Shown here piece by piece: positions 34,620 to 44,383 of a stretch of 64,000 nt of DNA (within the stretch, counting starts at the first letter, position 1; every line of letters begins with the position of its first letter). Both the position numbers and the translations under genes were made by a program. This DNA comes from Bacteroidales bacterium (GTDB lineage: Bacteria; Bacteroidota; Bacteroidia; Bacteroidales; VadinHA17): contig JAJFVL010000029.1 of assembly GCA_021371855.1 (NCBI GenBank), forward strand, positions 62,001 to 126,000, in the 5' to 3' direction. The notes beneath the pieces were generated by a model. It was not told the origin of the DNA and made no database searches. It saw only the letters and a list, made by a program, of their open reading frames with translations.

Positions 34620-35399
34620 ATGGGAAGAATTATATCAATAGCAAACCAGAAGGGTGGTGTTGGAAAGACGACAACTGCAATAAATCTGGCAGCAAGTCTT
34701 GCTGCTCTTGAAAAAAAAGTATTGATTGTCGACGGGGATCCTCAGGCGAATGCAACTTCTGGAATAGGGATCGATACAAGGAAAATAAGATGTACCATAT
34801 ATGATTGTCTGATTGACGGAAAAACACCGCAGGATGCATTACTCGGTTGTGAAGTAGAAAATCTCTCAATAATTCCATCAAATATTGATCTGGTTGGCGC
34901 AGAAATTGAAATGCTCGACAGGCCTGAGAGAGAAAAGATACTTAAAGATGTTCTTAAGAATATCCGGGGAGATTACGATTATATTCTGATTGACTGTTCT
35001 CCATCGCTGGGATTGCTTACTGTTAATGCTCTTACAGCCTCAGATTCGGTAATAATACCGGTTCAATGTGAATACTTTGCATTGGAGGGGCTGGGGAAAC
35101 TGCTTAATACCATAAAGATTATTCAGAGCAATCTTAATAAAGATCTTGAGATAGAAGGGTTCCTTCTTACAATGTATGATGCCAGGCTCAGGTTATCGAA
35201 TCAGGTTGTTGATGAGGTGAATAAACATTTTCAGCAGATGGTTTTCAAAACCATCATTCAAAGGAACATTAAACTTTCCGAAGCTCCCAGCTTTGGCCAG
35301 CCTGCTATACTGTATGATGTTGATTCAAGAGGAACTGTTAATTATCTCAATCTGGCAAAAGAGATGATCGAGAAACAGCATGCGAGAGAAAAACAGTAA
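34620..35399 (+). CDS. parA: Chromosome-partitioning ATPase ParA/Soj
   Basis: A 259-residue deviant Walker ATPase. Walker A' is KGGVGKTTTAINLA with the signature Lys, VLIVDGDPQANAT follows, and Walker B is YDYILIDCSPSLGLLT. It segregates the chromosomal origin with ParB. Length fits the chromosomal rather than the plasmid type (no N-terminal HTH). It is the first gene of a run with parB (35 bp gap), DUF5683 and lytic transglycosylase genes, an order seen in Bacteroidota. No canonical parS was noticed in the window. Confidence 0.96.
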   Translation: MGRIISIANQKGGVGKTTTAINLAASLAALEKKVLIVDGDPQANATSGIGIDTRKIRCTIYDCLIDGKTPQDALLGCEVENLSIIPSNIDLVGAEIEMLDRPEREKILKDVLKNIRGDYDYILIDCSPSLGLLTVNALTASDSVIIPVQCEYFALEGLGKLLNTIKIIQSNLNKDLEIEGFLLTMYDARLRLSNQVVDEVNKHFQQMVFKTIIQRNIKLSEAPSFGQPAILYDVDSRGTVNYLNLAKEMIEKQHAREKQ

Positions 35400-35434
35400 T
35401 TTTCAGTAAAAACTTAAATTTCCGAAAACAGCAA

Positions 35435-36322
35435 ATGAATATGGCAAAAAAAAATGCGTTGGGAAGAGGTCTTGGTGCATTGATTGACGGAGTGGAGAAA
35501 GAGGTTCTTGAACAAAAAGTTGAAGCCAATCTTGATATATCAGTCGATTCGATTGAGGCTAATCCTTTTCAGCCACGGACAAGTTTTGATGAACAGGCAC
35601 TTTCAGAACTGTCCGCATCAATAAAGAAACTTGGTGTGGTTCAACCGCTTACAGTGCGGGAGATTGATGGTGGCAGGTATCAGCTTATAGCCGGAGAAAG
35701 AAGGCTGAGAGCTGCCCGCATGGCCGGACTTACCCATGTCCCTGCCTATGTCAGAACAGCCGACGATCAGGCAATGCTCGAACTGGCCCTGGTTGAGAAT
35801 ATTCAGCGTGAAGATCTTGATGCGGTGGAGGTTGCAATAAGTTTTCAGCGCCTTATCGAAGAGTGCAAATTAACACAGGAACAATTAAGCGACCGCGTTG
35901 GAAAACAACGGTCTACAGTTGCAAATTACCTGCGTTTACTCAAGCTTCCGGCTGAAATTCAGCTTGGAATAAAGAATAAAAACCTGATGATGGGCCATGC
36001 CCGTACACTTGTAAATATCGAAGATCCTAAAAAACAAATCAATGTTTATTATAAGATTGTCGATGGCGAACTGTCTGTACGTCAGACAGAAGAACTGGTC
36101 AGGCAGCTTCATTCTGAAAAGGTGAAAGATCCTGAGAAAGTTGAAAAAAAGAAGAAACTCAATGATGATTTCATTCAGCTTTCGAACCATCTTAATAAAA
36201 TATTTTCAGCAAAAGTTAATTTCAGAATAAACGAACAGGGAAAAGGAAAAATAGTGATCCCATTTGAAAATCCGGAGGAGATGGAACATATTTTAGGTGT
36301 ATTTGACAAACTGAACTCCTGA
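35435..36322 (+). CDS. parB: Chromosome-partitioning protein ParB/Spo0J
   Basis: A 295-residue CTPase and parS-binding clamp. The N-terminal GRGLGALI is ParB's ParA-stimulating peptide. The N-terminal domain has NPFQPR and the CTP-binding GERRLRAA block, and a central HTH (TQEQLSDRVGKQRSTVANYLRLL) binds parS. The C-terminal dimerisation region follows a Lys-rich linker. ATG 35435 or 35441 is the start. It lies between parA and the DUF5683 gene. Confidence 0.96.
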   Translation: MNMAKKNALGRGLGALIDGVEKEVLEQKVEANLDISVDSIEANPFQPRTSFDEQALSELSASIKKLGVVQPLTVREIDGGRYQLIAGERRLRAARMAGLTHVPAYVRTADDQAMLELALVENIQREDLDAVEVAISFQRLIEECKLTQEQLSDRVGKQRSTVANYLRLLKLPAEIQLGIKNKNLMMGHARTLVNIEDPKKQINVYYKIVDGELSVRQTEELVRQLHSEKVKDPEKVEKKKKLNDDFIQLSNHLNKIFSAKVNFRINEQGKGKIVIPFENPEEMEHILGVFDKLNS

Positions 36323-36392
36323 AAATACCTATCTTTATCGCCCGTTATTATTATTATGGTTACCGGAGGATAAATACCGGATTGTTTTTGTA

Positions 36393-37094
36393 TTGAAGAC
36401 TATTCAAAAAATACTGATTATTTTAATCATGCAATTGTTTTGCATTCTGCAGAACAACTATGCGCAGGATCCTTTATCTGTAACCAGAAATGATACCCTG
36501 TCTGTAACCAGGCAGGATACTCTGTCAGTGATTAAACAGGATACTCTGTCTGTAGCTAAGTCCGGGAGACGGAAGTTCGTATCTGAAACAATGAAAGCAA
36601 CGATGATGGCAGTTGTATTTCCGGGCCTTGGGCAGATTTATAACAGGAAATACTGGAAGATACCGTTGGTGTATGCAGGCTTCGGCGCATTAGTCTATAG
36701 CGTGGGATTCAATACATCGCATTACGACACCTACATGAAAGCTTATCAGGACTTTACAGATAACATAAAAGAAACTGACAGCTATGCTAATCTGATTCAT
36801 GCTGACCGGTCAACATATGACCCCTGGTACTCCGGTTATAGCGCCTCTTTAGCTTCGACTTATAAAGAAAATATGTTAAGAATGGTCGATTATCATAAAA
36901 AGTATCGTGATCTTTCGTATATTGGCATTGCCGGATGGTATCTTCTTTCGATACTGGATGCCAATGTTGATGCCAGTCTTTTTAACTATGATGTCAGTGA
37001 TAATCTTGATATCGCGATAATTCCGGTGGAATTAGCTTTACCAGGCGGAGTGATGTATGCCGGATTCAATGTGAGCATGAAAATAACTTTTTAA
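36393..37094 (+). CDS. DUF5683 membrane protein with N-terminal octapeptide repeats
   Basis: A 233-residue protein. The signal peptide ends near NNYAQ; four tandem octapeptides of the form D(T/P)LSV-x-(R/K)-x follow (residues 26-57). The DUF5683 domain comes next (MMAVVFPGLGQIYNRKYWKIPLVYAG...), with two or three membrane segments. The family is conserved after parB in Bacteroidota and its function is unknown. The start is taken as TTG 36393; starting at ATG 36429 would shorten the signal peptide. Downstream is the LysM lytic transglycosylase after 13 bp. Confidence 0.82.
   Translation: MKTIQKILIILIMQLFCILQNNYAQDPLSVTRNDTLSVTRQDTLSVIKQDTLSVAKSGRRKFVSETMKATMMAVVFPGLGQIYNRKYWKIPLVYAGFGALVYSVGFNTSHYDTYMKAYQDFTDNIKETDSYANLIHADRSTYDPWYSGYSASLASTYKENMLRMVDYHKKYRDLSYIGIAGWYLLSILDANVDASLFNYDVSDNLDIAIIPVELALPGGVMYAGFNVSMKITF
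36468..36563 (+). repeat. 24-bp tandem repeat, four copies, in the DUF5683 gene
   Basis: Four consecutive in-frame 24-bp units (starting 36468, 36492, 36516, 36540), each encoding D(T/P)LSV-x-(R/K)-x. Units diverge at several positions, so the array is not brand new. It lies directly after the signal peptide in the secreted part. Confidence 0.9.
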
Positions 37095-37107
37095 AACAAT
37101 TTATATT

Positions 37108-38685
37108 ATGAGATTTACTGCAATACTAATTACACTTTGTTCAATAGTCTTAAATATAAATGCTTCTTCTGTGTCCGATACAATAATTATTAAATCGGAT
37201 GACAGTATCGAAAGAATTACCCGTGATCTTGACAGCCTGATCAGTTCCTGGTATGTAAAAGCTTCACTCAAAGACATGCCCGACGGACTTCAGTTTGACT
37301 CAATCGGAGAGGAATATCCTGATACAGTATATTTGAGCAGATTAAAGAAAATTAACTCCGTTATCAATCTTCCATACAATAATGTTATCAGAAATCATAT
37401 TCATGTCTACACTGTTAAACAAAGGGAAAAATTCAGCGTTGTCCTTGGCCTGAAGGATTATTATTTCCCGATGATCGAAGATATTTTTGACTCTTATGGA
37501 CTTCCGGCGGAGTTAAAATATACTGCCGTGATTGAGTCGGCTCTCAATCCAAATGCTGTTAACAGACGTTCCGGAGCTACCGGTATGTGGCAGTTCATGT
37601 ACAGTACCGGAAGAATGTACGGGCTTACCATTAACTCTATTGTTGATGAACGAAGAGATCCCTTAAAGGCAACTCATGCAGCTGCAAAATATATGAAGGA
37701 TCTATATCAGATTTATAATGACTGGGTACTGGTTATTGCTGCATACAACTGCGGTCCTGGTAACGTAAACAAAGCTATCAGGCGATCGGGCAATAAGAAA
37801 GATTACTGGGATATCTATTACAGACTTCCCAGAGAAACAAGAGGCTATATTCCTCAATATATTGCTGCAGTATATGCAATTAACTATTATGCTGAACATA
37901 AACTGAGACCATTTCCACTTAATATTCCTGTTGCTACCGATACCATAATGGTTAATAACGATATTCATCTATCTCAGATTTCAGAAGTAATGGGAATACC
38001 TATTGATGAATTGCGTGCACTGAATCCCCAATACCGGACAGGTTTTGTTCCGGGTTCGTCAAAACCTCTTTCACTTACTCTTCCAATGAACCATTTGGGC
38101 GATTTTATTGATCTGTCAGATACAATACGAGGGTATAAGCCGGATGTTTATCTGAGTAAATCAAACCGCATAGCTGACCCATCCCGCTCTTCATATATAC
38201 CGGCTGAGGTTAAAGGAAAAACGAAGATTCTTTACACGGTAAAGGATGGAGATAACCTTGGGTATATTTCTGACTGGTACAATATAGGTATATCGGATCT
38301 GAGATATTGGAATAATATTTATCGGAATACTATAAGGGTTGGTCAAAAACTTGTCATTTATGTTGATCCTGCAAAATTGGAATACTATACAAAGATCAAT
38401 CTGATGTCGTTTGCCGAAAAACAACAACTGGCAGGAAAACCGGTTATTTCCAACACAAAACCTGTAGCTCAGGAGGTTACCTCCAATGCCCAATCACCGG
38501 CCCAGCTATCCGATGAACTGGAAGGAGAGTTTATTACATATACTGTCCGTTATGGAGATACAATCTGGGACATTGTTAAAATGTATGATGATGTAACAAC
38601 AAGCCAGGTACTTGCGTTGAATAATATTGCAGATCCGGGGAAGATTAAAATTGGGCAGAAGCTGAAGATCAAGAAGAAGAGCTGA
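37108..38685 (+). CDS. MltD-like lytic transglycosylase with two LysM domains
   Basis: A 525-residue exported protein (signal peptide about 1-20). The SLT domain (about 110-260) has catalytic Glu143 in YTAVIESALNPNA, SGATGMWQFM and VLVIAAYNCGPGNVN. Two C-terminal LysM modules follow (ILYTVKDGDNLGYISDWY and ITYTVRYGDTIWDIVKMY) that bind peptidoglycan. It cleaves glycan strands to 1,6-anhydro products during cell-wall turnover. It stands between DUF5683 and the SGNH-MBOAT gene on the same strand, 14 bp before the latter, so these envelope genes are likely co-transcribed. Confidence 0.94.
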   Translation: MRFTAILITLCSIVLNINASSVSDTIIIKSDDSIERITRDLDSLISSWYVKASLKDMPDGLQFDSIGEEYPDTVYLSRLKKINSVINLPYNNVIRNHIHVYTVKQREKFSVVLGLKDYYFPMIEDIFDSYGLPAELKYTAVIESALNPNAVNRRSGATGMWQFMYSTGRMYGLTINSIVDERRDPLKATHAAAKYMKDLYQIYNDWVLVIAAYNCGPGNVNKAIRRSGNKKDYWDIYYRLPRETRGYIPQYIAAVYAINYYAEHKLRPFPLNIPVATDTIMVNNDIHLSQISEVMGIPIDELRALNPQYRTGFVPGSSKPLSLTLPMNHLGDFIDLSDTIRGYKPDVYLSKSNRIADPSRSSYIPAEVKGKTKILYTVKDGDNLGYISDWYNIGISDLRYWNNIYRNTIRVGQKLVIYVDPAKLEYYTKINLMSFAEKQQLAGKPVISNTKPVAQEVTSNAQSPAQLSDELEGEFITYTVRYGDTIWDIVKMYDDVTTSQVLALNNIADPGKIKIGQKLKIKKKS

Positions 38686-38699
38686 TTCTTTTTTAATAT

Positions 38700-41600
38700 A
38701 TGCGTCCTTTAAGGTCATTATTGCTATTACTGATCTTTCTGGCCTGTTTTTCCGGTCTTCATTATATTATGCCGGTAAGCAATCTGTTCCCCTCAATTTT
38801 TGAATTTGTCCCACGTAGCCTTATAAGTGATTTATATTCAGAGTATAAGGTTCATACTGGCCCTGATACTGCCAGGATAGCCGATTCAATAAAAGTTATA
38901 GCTGCTGATAAGGTTGCCTTAATACCCCTCGATACTATTTCATCATTGGATTCTGTCTCTTCAATTTCCTGTGACTTAAATATTGATCCGTTTCAGGTTT
39001 TTCTCGATACACTCAGATACTCAGAACGACAGAGCAGGATTATGTACTATGGTGATTCCCAGATCGAGGGCGACCGGATTACATCCTATTTGCGCAAGAC
39101 ACTAAGAAGGACTTATGGTGGCACCGGACCTGGACTTTTTCTCCCTCTGATGCCGGAAATGTATACTAAATCGATCTGGGTACGATCATCTCCAAACTGG
39201 AAAAGGTATAATTTTCTTTCTTACAACGCAGGGGAGATATCGCATCGCAGTCTTGGCCCTTTTATGGTCATCTGCCGCTATTTACCCGAAGGAAAGAAAA
39301 CATCAACCCCTGAAAAGGCATTTGTCAAGATAAAACCTTCAAATGTTGCAGATAGTGCTTCGTCGGAGTATGATATTCTCAGAGTATTTTATGGAAACAC
39401 GGAAGACACTGTAACCGTTAAAGTTGAAACAAATAAACATGAGATATTTACTGATACCTTAAAAAGAGGTAGAGGATTTAATGAGATTTCGTGTCATCTG
39501 AATGGAGCACATGAGGTACAGATTGAATTTAAAGGAAAGGTGAGCCCTGATATTTATGGGATAAGCATCGAAAGCGAAAAAGGGGTTGTTGTTGATAACA
39601 TTCCTCAGAGGGGTAGTGCAGGTCTTGTGTTTACGATGGTTGACAGGAAGAACCTTTCCGAATCATTCGAAAAGCTGTCTCCCGACCTGATTATCTTGCA
39701 CTATGGTCTTAATATTGTAAGGAATGTAAAAGACGATTATTCGGGTTATCAAAAAGGCCTTGAAAGGCAGATTTCGCTTATTAAAGAACTTTCGCCTTCA
39801 ACTCCGATACTGGTAATCAGCGTTACAGATATGGCTGTAAAAGAAGGGGATAGTATAAAATCGTATCGGAATATTCCTGCAATAATTGATGCTCAGAAAC
39901 AAGCTGCTTTTAATGAAGGTGCTGCTTTCTGGAATTCGTACAGTGCCATGGGAGGCGAATCATCAATAATCAGGTGGGCGGTTAAAAAACCTTCTCTTGC
40001 TCAGAAAGACTACGTTCATCTGACATATCAGGGAGCAGATACTCTTTCCAGGATGCTTACAGATGCCTTGTTTTCAATAAGCGCAGTCGACAAAAACAAT
40101 TACAGCAACAATATTATAAAAACTGATACAATTCTTCCGGTTCAGCCTGTAACGGAAAATAAAATACAGTTAACCGCTGAAGTTAAAAGCAGGTTTGATC
40201 CTCTGATTGCATTACTGATAAAATATGATCCTGATGAACCATTAATTTTTTCTACTCCGGCTTTCTGGATCTTTTTTCTTTTTGTACTAGCGGGATATAG
40301 CCTGTTGTACAGGAAACTGTTCCTGAGAAATGCTTATCTGTTTCTTGTGAGCCTTTTCTTTTATTATAAATCGGGAGGGTTGTTTTTATTCCTGCTGATC
40401 TTTGTAACACTGATCGATTTCACTTGCGGGCTGCTGATACATCATTCCAGAACAAAATTTTTCCGAAAGCTTTTTATTCTTTTCAGTATTATCTCTAACC
40501 TGGGGATACTTGCCTATTTCAAGTATACAGGTTTTTTTGTAGACACCCTAAACGATCTTCTTGGAACTGATTACCGTGTTTATGATTTTCTGGCAGCATT
40601 TTCAAACACACATCTTTATACATCATTTAATGTCAGTAATATTATACTCCCTGTAGGAATATCATTTTTCACTTTTCAATCGCTCAGCTATACATTTGAT
40701 ATCTACAGGAGAAAGATGGAACCGGTAAAAAATGTAATTGATTTTGGGTTTTATGTGTCATTTTTTCCCCAGCTTGTTGCTGGGCCCATTGTCAGGGCTT
40801 CGGAATTTATCCCTCAGTTATATAGCGGGTTTCACCTTACAAAGCGGGAGTTTAGCCATGCGTTGTTCCTGATCTCGAAGGGACTTGTAAAGAAGATAAT
40901 TATTTCCGATTTTATTGCTATAAACTTTATCGACAGGGTATTTGACGCTCCATCTGCTTTTTCTGGTTTCGAAAACCTGATGGCGGTATATGGATATGGT
41001 CTGCAGATATATTGTGATTTTTCGGGTTATACCGATATTGCCATAGGTTTGGCGCTGATTATGGGTTTCAGGTTGCCGATCAATTTCAATTCCCCTTATA
41101 AGGCTTCAGATATTGCTGATTTCTGGAAACGTTGGCATATTTCTCTTTCGAGGTGGTTAAAGGACTATCTCTATATACCGTTGGGAGGGAACCGGAAAGG
41201 GAAGATCAGGACAGGCATAAACCTGATGATCACAATGTTGCTCGGAGGATTATGGCATGGATCAGCATTGAGGTTTATAATCTGGGGAGGGTTACATGGC
41301 CTCGGACTTTTAGTCAGCAAGGTCTGGAATTTAATTTTTGGTAACCGGTTTACAAAATTCCGGGTAGGACGGGCTGTGTCGGTCTTTCTTACATTCAATT
41401 TTGTCAGTTTTTGCTGGATATTTTTCAGAGCGCCCGACATGGATAGAGTGAATACAATCCTGCGGCAGATTACTGAAAATTTTTCACCTGTCTCGTATAT
41501 GACTGTGATAATTGCATATAGCGGTGTTTTTATTTTGATATTTGCAGGATATCTTATTCATTTTCTTCCCGAAAGTATCAAAGAATCGTACCGTGGGCTG

Positions 41601-41711
41601 TTTATCAGGATCCCGCTGGCAGTCCAGGTGGCCATTATTATGATAGTTGCAATCATGCTGTTTCAGATGAGAACAACCGATGTTATGCCATTTATCTATT
41701 TCAGATTCTAG
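38700..41711 (+). CDS. SGNH hydrolase-MBOAT O-acyltransferase fusion
   Basis: A 1003-residue two-part protein. One membrane helix at the N-terminus precedes a periplasmic SGNH domain. Block I is YYGDSQIEGD (Ser120), block III is LHYGLNIVRN, and the catalytic Asp-His pair is in KDYVHLTYQG. From about residue 515 comes a multi-spanning MBOAT domain of the AlgI/DltB type: FPQLVAGPIVRASEFIPQL, DFWKRWHISLSRWLKDYLY and LGGLWHGSAL with the catalytic His. MBOAT would move acetyl groups across the membrane, and SGNH would place them on a glycan. Usually the two are separate genes; the open frame here is continuous. Confidence 0.9.
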   Translation: MRPLRSLLLLLIFLACFSGLHYIMPVSNLFPSIFEFVPRSLISDLYSEYKVHTGPDTARIADSIKVIAADKVALIPLDTISSLDSVSSISCDLNIDPFQVFLDTLRYSERQSRIMYYGDSQIEGDRITSYLRKTLRRTYGGTGPGLFLPLMPEMYTKSIWVRSSPNWKRYNFLSYNAGEISHRSLGPFMVICRYLPEGKKTSTPEKAFVKIKPSNVADSASSEYDILRVFYGNTEDTVTVKVETNKHEIFTDTLKRGRGFNEISCHLNGAHEVQIEFKGKVSPDIYGISIESEKGVVVDNIPQRGSAGLVFTMVDRKNLSESFEKLSPDLIILHYGLNIVRNVKDDYSGYQKGLERQISLIKELSPSTPILVISVTDMAVKEGDSIKSYRNIPAIIDAQKQAAFNEGAAFWNSYSAMGGESSIIRWAVKKPSLAQKDYVHLTYQGADTLSRMLTDALFSISAVDKNNYSNNIIKTDTILPVQPVTENKIQLTAEVKSRFDPLIALLIKYDPDEPLIFSTPAFWIFFLFVLAGYSLLYRKLFLRNAYLFLVSLFFYYKSGGLFLFLLIFVTLIDFTCGLLIHHSRTKFFRKLFILFSIISNLGILAYFKYTGFFVDTLNDLLGTDYRVYDFLAAFSNTHLYTSFNVSNIILPVGISFFTFQSLSYTFDIYRRKMEPVKNVIDFGFYVSFFPQLVAGPIVRASEFIPQLYSGFHLTKREFSHALFLISKGLVKKIIISDFIAINFIDRVFDAPSAFSGFENLMAVYGYGLQIYCDFSGYTDIAIGLALIMGFRLPINFNSPYKASDIADFWKRWHISLSRWLKDYLYIPLGGNRKGKIRTGINLMITMLLGGLWHGSALRFIIWGGLHGLGLLVSKVWNLIFGNRFTKFRVGRAVSVFLTFNFVSFCWIFFRAPDMDRVNTILRQITENFSPVSYMTVIIAYSGVFILIFAGYLIHFLPESIKESYRGLFIRIPLAVQVAIIMIVAIMLFQMRTTDVMPFIYFRF

Positions 41712-41733
41712 AGGTAATTACCTGTACCTGAAT

Positions 41734-42909
41734 TTAAATATTACCCGCAGAGACAGGTCTTGAATAGGCAAGGACATCCGCTCCTGAAATTTCATTAGGG
41801 CAAAGAATTATAAGTCTTTCAAGGACATTCCGGAATTCTCTTATATTACCTGTCCATTCTATCTTCTGCAGCTCTTTGATTGCATCAGGGGTAATGGTTT
41901 TCCGGCTCATCCCGTATTCATCGCAGATCAGCGAAATAAAATGGTCGGCAAGAATGGGAATATCTTCCTGACGCTCATTAAGTGTCGGGACATGAATTAT
42001 GATTACGCTGAGCCTGTGGTAGAGGTCTTCCCTGAAGTTGTTGTTCTCAATCTCTTTCTTGATATTTTTGTTTGTTGCAGCAACTATCCTCACGTTAACA
42101 TGAATTTCCTTATCGGAACCGACTCGTGATATCTTGTTTTCCTGGAGAGCTCTCAGTACTTTTGCCTGTGCCGGAAGGCTCATATCGCCTATCTCATCGA
42201 GGAAAATAGTTCCTCCGTTTGCCTGCTCAAATTTTCCGATATGTTGCTTAATTGCTGAAGTAAATGATCCTTTTTCGTGACCAAAAAGCTCGCTTTCAAT
42301 CAGTTCTGAAGGTATTGCTGCACAATTGACCTCGATAAAAGGTCCTTTTGCCCTGTTGCTCTTTTCGTGTATCTGGTGAGCGACAAGTTCTTTTCCTGTA
42401 CCATTGGCGCCTGTGATAAGCACTCTTGCTTCGGTGGGAGCGACCTTGTCGATCATCTCTTTGACCTTATTAATTACAACCGACTCACCGACCATCTCGT
42501 ACATTTTGCTAACCTTGTTCCTGAGGACCTGTGTCTGGGTAATAAGGGTCGACTTATCCATTGCATTTCGTATGGTGATCAGCAGCCTGTTAAGGTCAAG
42601 TGGTTTCTCAAGAAAATCATATGCCCCTTTTTTTATTGCTTCCACCGCAGTATCGATATTGCCGTGGCCCGAGATCATCACAACAGGTGTAGTGGAAGAT
42701 ATTTCAACAATTTTCTGAAGCACTTCAATACCGTCCATCTTAGCCATCTTAATGTCGCATAAGACTATATCATATGTATTTGCATTAAAAAGCTCAATTC
42801 CTGATGGTCCGTCTTCAGCTAGTTCGACTTCATATTTCTCGTATTCCAGAACCTCTTTCAGAGTGTTACGAATTGCTTTTTCATCGTCAATAACCAGAAT
42901 TTTCGACAT
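41734..42909 (-). CDS. Sigma-54-interacting-type response regulator lacking a DNA-binding domain
   Basis: A 391-residue protein. The receiver domain has Asp52 in LCDIKMAKMDG. The AAA+ domain has Walker A GANGTGKE (167-174) and Walker B IFLDEIGD; the sigma-54 contact loop reads GSFTSA (214-219) rather than GAFTGA. The protein ends about 25 residues after the NIREFRNVLERL block, so there is no Fis-type HTH. It may act from solution like FlgR or CtcC, or may no longer drive sigma-54. It lies 83 bp downstream of the ABC permease gene on the same strand. Confidence 0.92.
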   Translation of the reverse strand: MSKILVIDDEKAIRNTLKEVLEYEKYEVELAEDGPSGIELFNANTYDIVLCDIKMAKMDGIEVLQKIVEISSTTPVVMISGHGNIDTAVEAIKKGAYDFLEKPLDLNRLLITIRNAMDKSTLITQTQVLRNKVSKMYEMVGESVVINKVKEMIDKVAPTEARVLITGANGTGKELVAHQIHEKSNRAKGPFIEVNCAAIPSELIESELFGHEKGSFTSAIKQHIGKFEQANGGTIFLDEIGDMSLPAQAKVLRALQENKISRVGSDKEIHVNVRIVAATNKNIKKEIENNNFREDLYHRLSVIIIHVPTLNERQEDIPILADHFISLICDEYGMSRKTITPDAIKELQKIEWTGNIREFRNVLERLIILCPNEISGADVLAYSRPVSAGNI

Positions 42910-42992
42910 ATTATATTATTTACTAAAGTGTTACACGGTCCCGATCAATCGGGATCACCAGGCATAAAGGAGCTGCTCTTCACTATTCTCAA

Positions 42993-44357
42993 CTACCCTC
43001 TGTATCTCAGCCATTTCCACATCTCTTTCCATGAAGTTTTCTTCCCGTACATAAGGATACCGGTTCGGTAAACCTTTGCAGCCATCCATACAAAACCGAT
43101 AAATGTAACCAGCATAAGTGCCATGGAAACAGCGATCTGCCAGTAAGGTACACCAAAAGGGATACGTGCCATCATAACGATGGGAGAGGTGAGAGGGATC
43201 ATTGAGCACCAGAAAGCAAGTGAACTCTCGGGATTTTGCATTGTTCCGATAGCCACCATTAATGCGAGGATTATTGGTATTGTTACCGGTAGCATAAACT
43301 GTTGAGTTTCGGTTTCATTATCGACAGCCGATCCTATTGCTGCAAAAACTGATGCATACAAAAGATAGCCTGTAATAAAGTAAAAGATGAAGGAGAATAT
43401 AATCAAACCCCATGGCTGATTCATTGCATTTTCAAACATCTTTGAGAATTCGGCAAGTTCCGGAGATATCTCCCCGGCCTGATTCTGAGACGCGATAACT
43501 GATTGCTGGTCAGCTTTCATAAGGTCCTGTGGAATAGCCTGGGCAATCTCCGCAACACCGGCCTTTTCAATAATTGTTGTTTTTACGAAACCGACAATGG
43601 AAATTGTCAGGATTACCCATATCATAAATTGGGTAAGTCCTACAAGAGCTATACCTATTATTTTCCCCATCATAAGTTGTATGGGTTTTACCGACGACAC
43701 AATCACCTCGACAACCCTGCTTGTTTTTTCCTCGATAACCCCTCTCATAACCTGCGATCCAAAGATGAAAACCAGCATATACATCAATAAACCAAATATA
43801 TAGGCCAGAGCCATTGCTATCCCGGTGCTTGTTTCTTTTACAGCACCTGAATCATCAATCTTGATTGTCTGAATTGAGACATTAGTCTCAACATTCTTCA
43901 TTATGTCATCCAGATTATCAATGTGGTAAGCCAGAAGTTTTTGTTTTTCGATCTCCTTTTTCATACAATTTTCAATATGCTGGAGAAGGCCGATAGGCGG
44001 TTGTTGCTTAGAGATAAGCTGAACGGCATTGGGAGTATTTACCACCTCAGGAGAAATGTACAGTATCCCGTAGTAACCTGCTTTTTCAAAGGAAATTTTC
44101 AGGTCCTCAATTCTGACATTTTCGAGGTACTCAAATTTAGCATCTTTGGTGTTTGTTATAACATTTTTAAAAAGATCTGAATTATCCTCAATAACAGCGA
44201 TCTTTTTTAATTCACCCTCCTGATTCATCATAACTGCTGTTGGCAGGATAATAAGGGCCGCCATGAGAAGAGGAGCAAGTATTGTCAGAATGATAAATGA
44301 TTTTTTCCTTACTCTCGTAATGTATTCTCTTTTAATAATAACAGATATCTTGTTCAT
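42993..44357 (-). CDS. ABC-2 type transporter permease (NatB/YhaP-like)
   Basis: A 454-residue membrane protein. The N-terminal cytoplasmic IIKREYITRVRKKSFIILTIL leads into helix 1 and is typical of NatB-like permeases. A large extracytoplasmic loop follows (about 45-175), then five or six helices in the C-terminal half. It pairs with the ABC ATPase encoded 26 bp upstream. The exported substrate is unknown; relatives export Na+, peptides or antibiotics. Confidence 0.9.
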   Translation of the reverse strand: MNKISVIIKREYITRVRKKSFIILTILAPLLMAALIILPTAVMMNQEGELKKIAVIEDNSDLFKNVITNTKDAKFEYLENVRIEDLKISFEKAGYYGILYISPEVVNTPNAVQLISKQQPPIGLLQHIENCMKKEIEKQKLLAYHIDNLDDIMKNVETNVSIQTIKIDDSGAVKETSTGIAMALAYIFGLLMYMLVFIFGSQVMRGVIEEKTSRVVEVIVSSVKPIQLMMGKIIGIALVGLTQFMIWVILTISIVGFVKTTIIEKAGVAEIAQAIPQDLMKADQQSVIASQNQAGEISPELAEFSKMFENAMNQPWGLIIFSFIFYFITGYLLYASVFAAIGSAVDNETETQQFMLPVTIPIILALMVAIGTMQNPESSLAFWCSMIPLTSPIVMMARIPFGVPYWQIAVSMALMLVTFIGFVWMAAKVYRTGILMYGKKTSWKEMWKWLRYRG

Positions 44358-44383
44358 AGTATGAAGGTTGCTATATTAATTTA

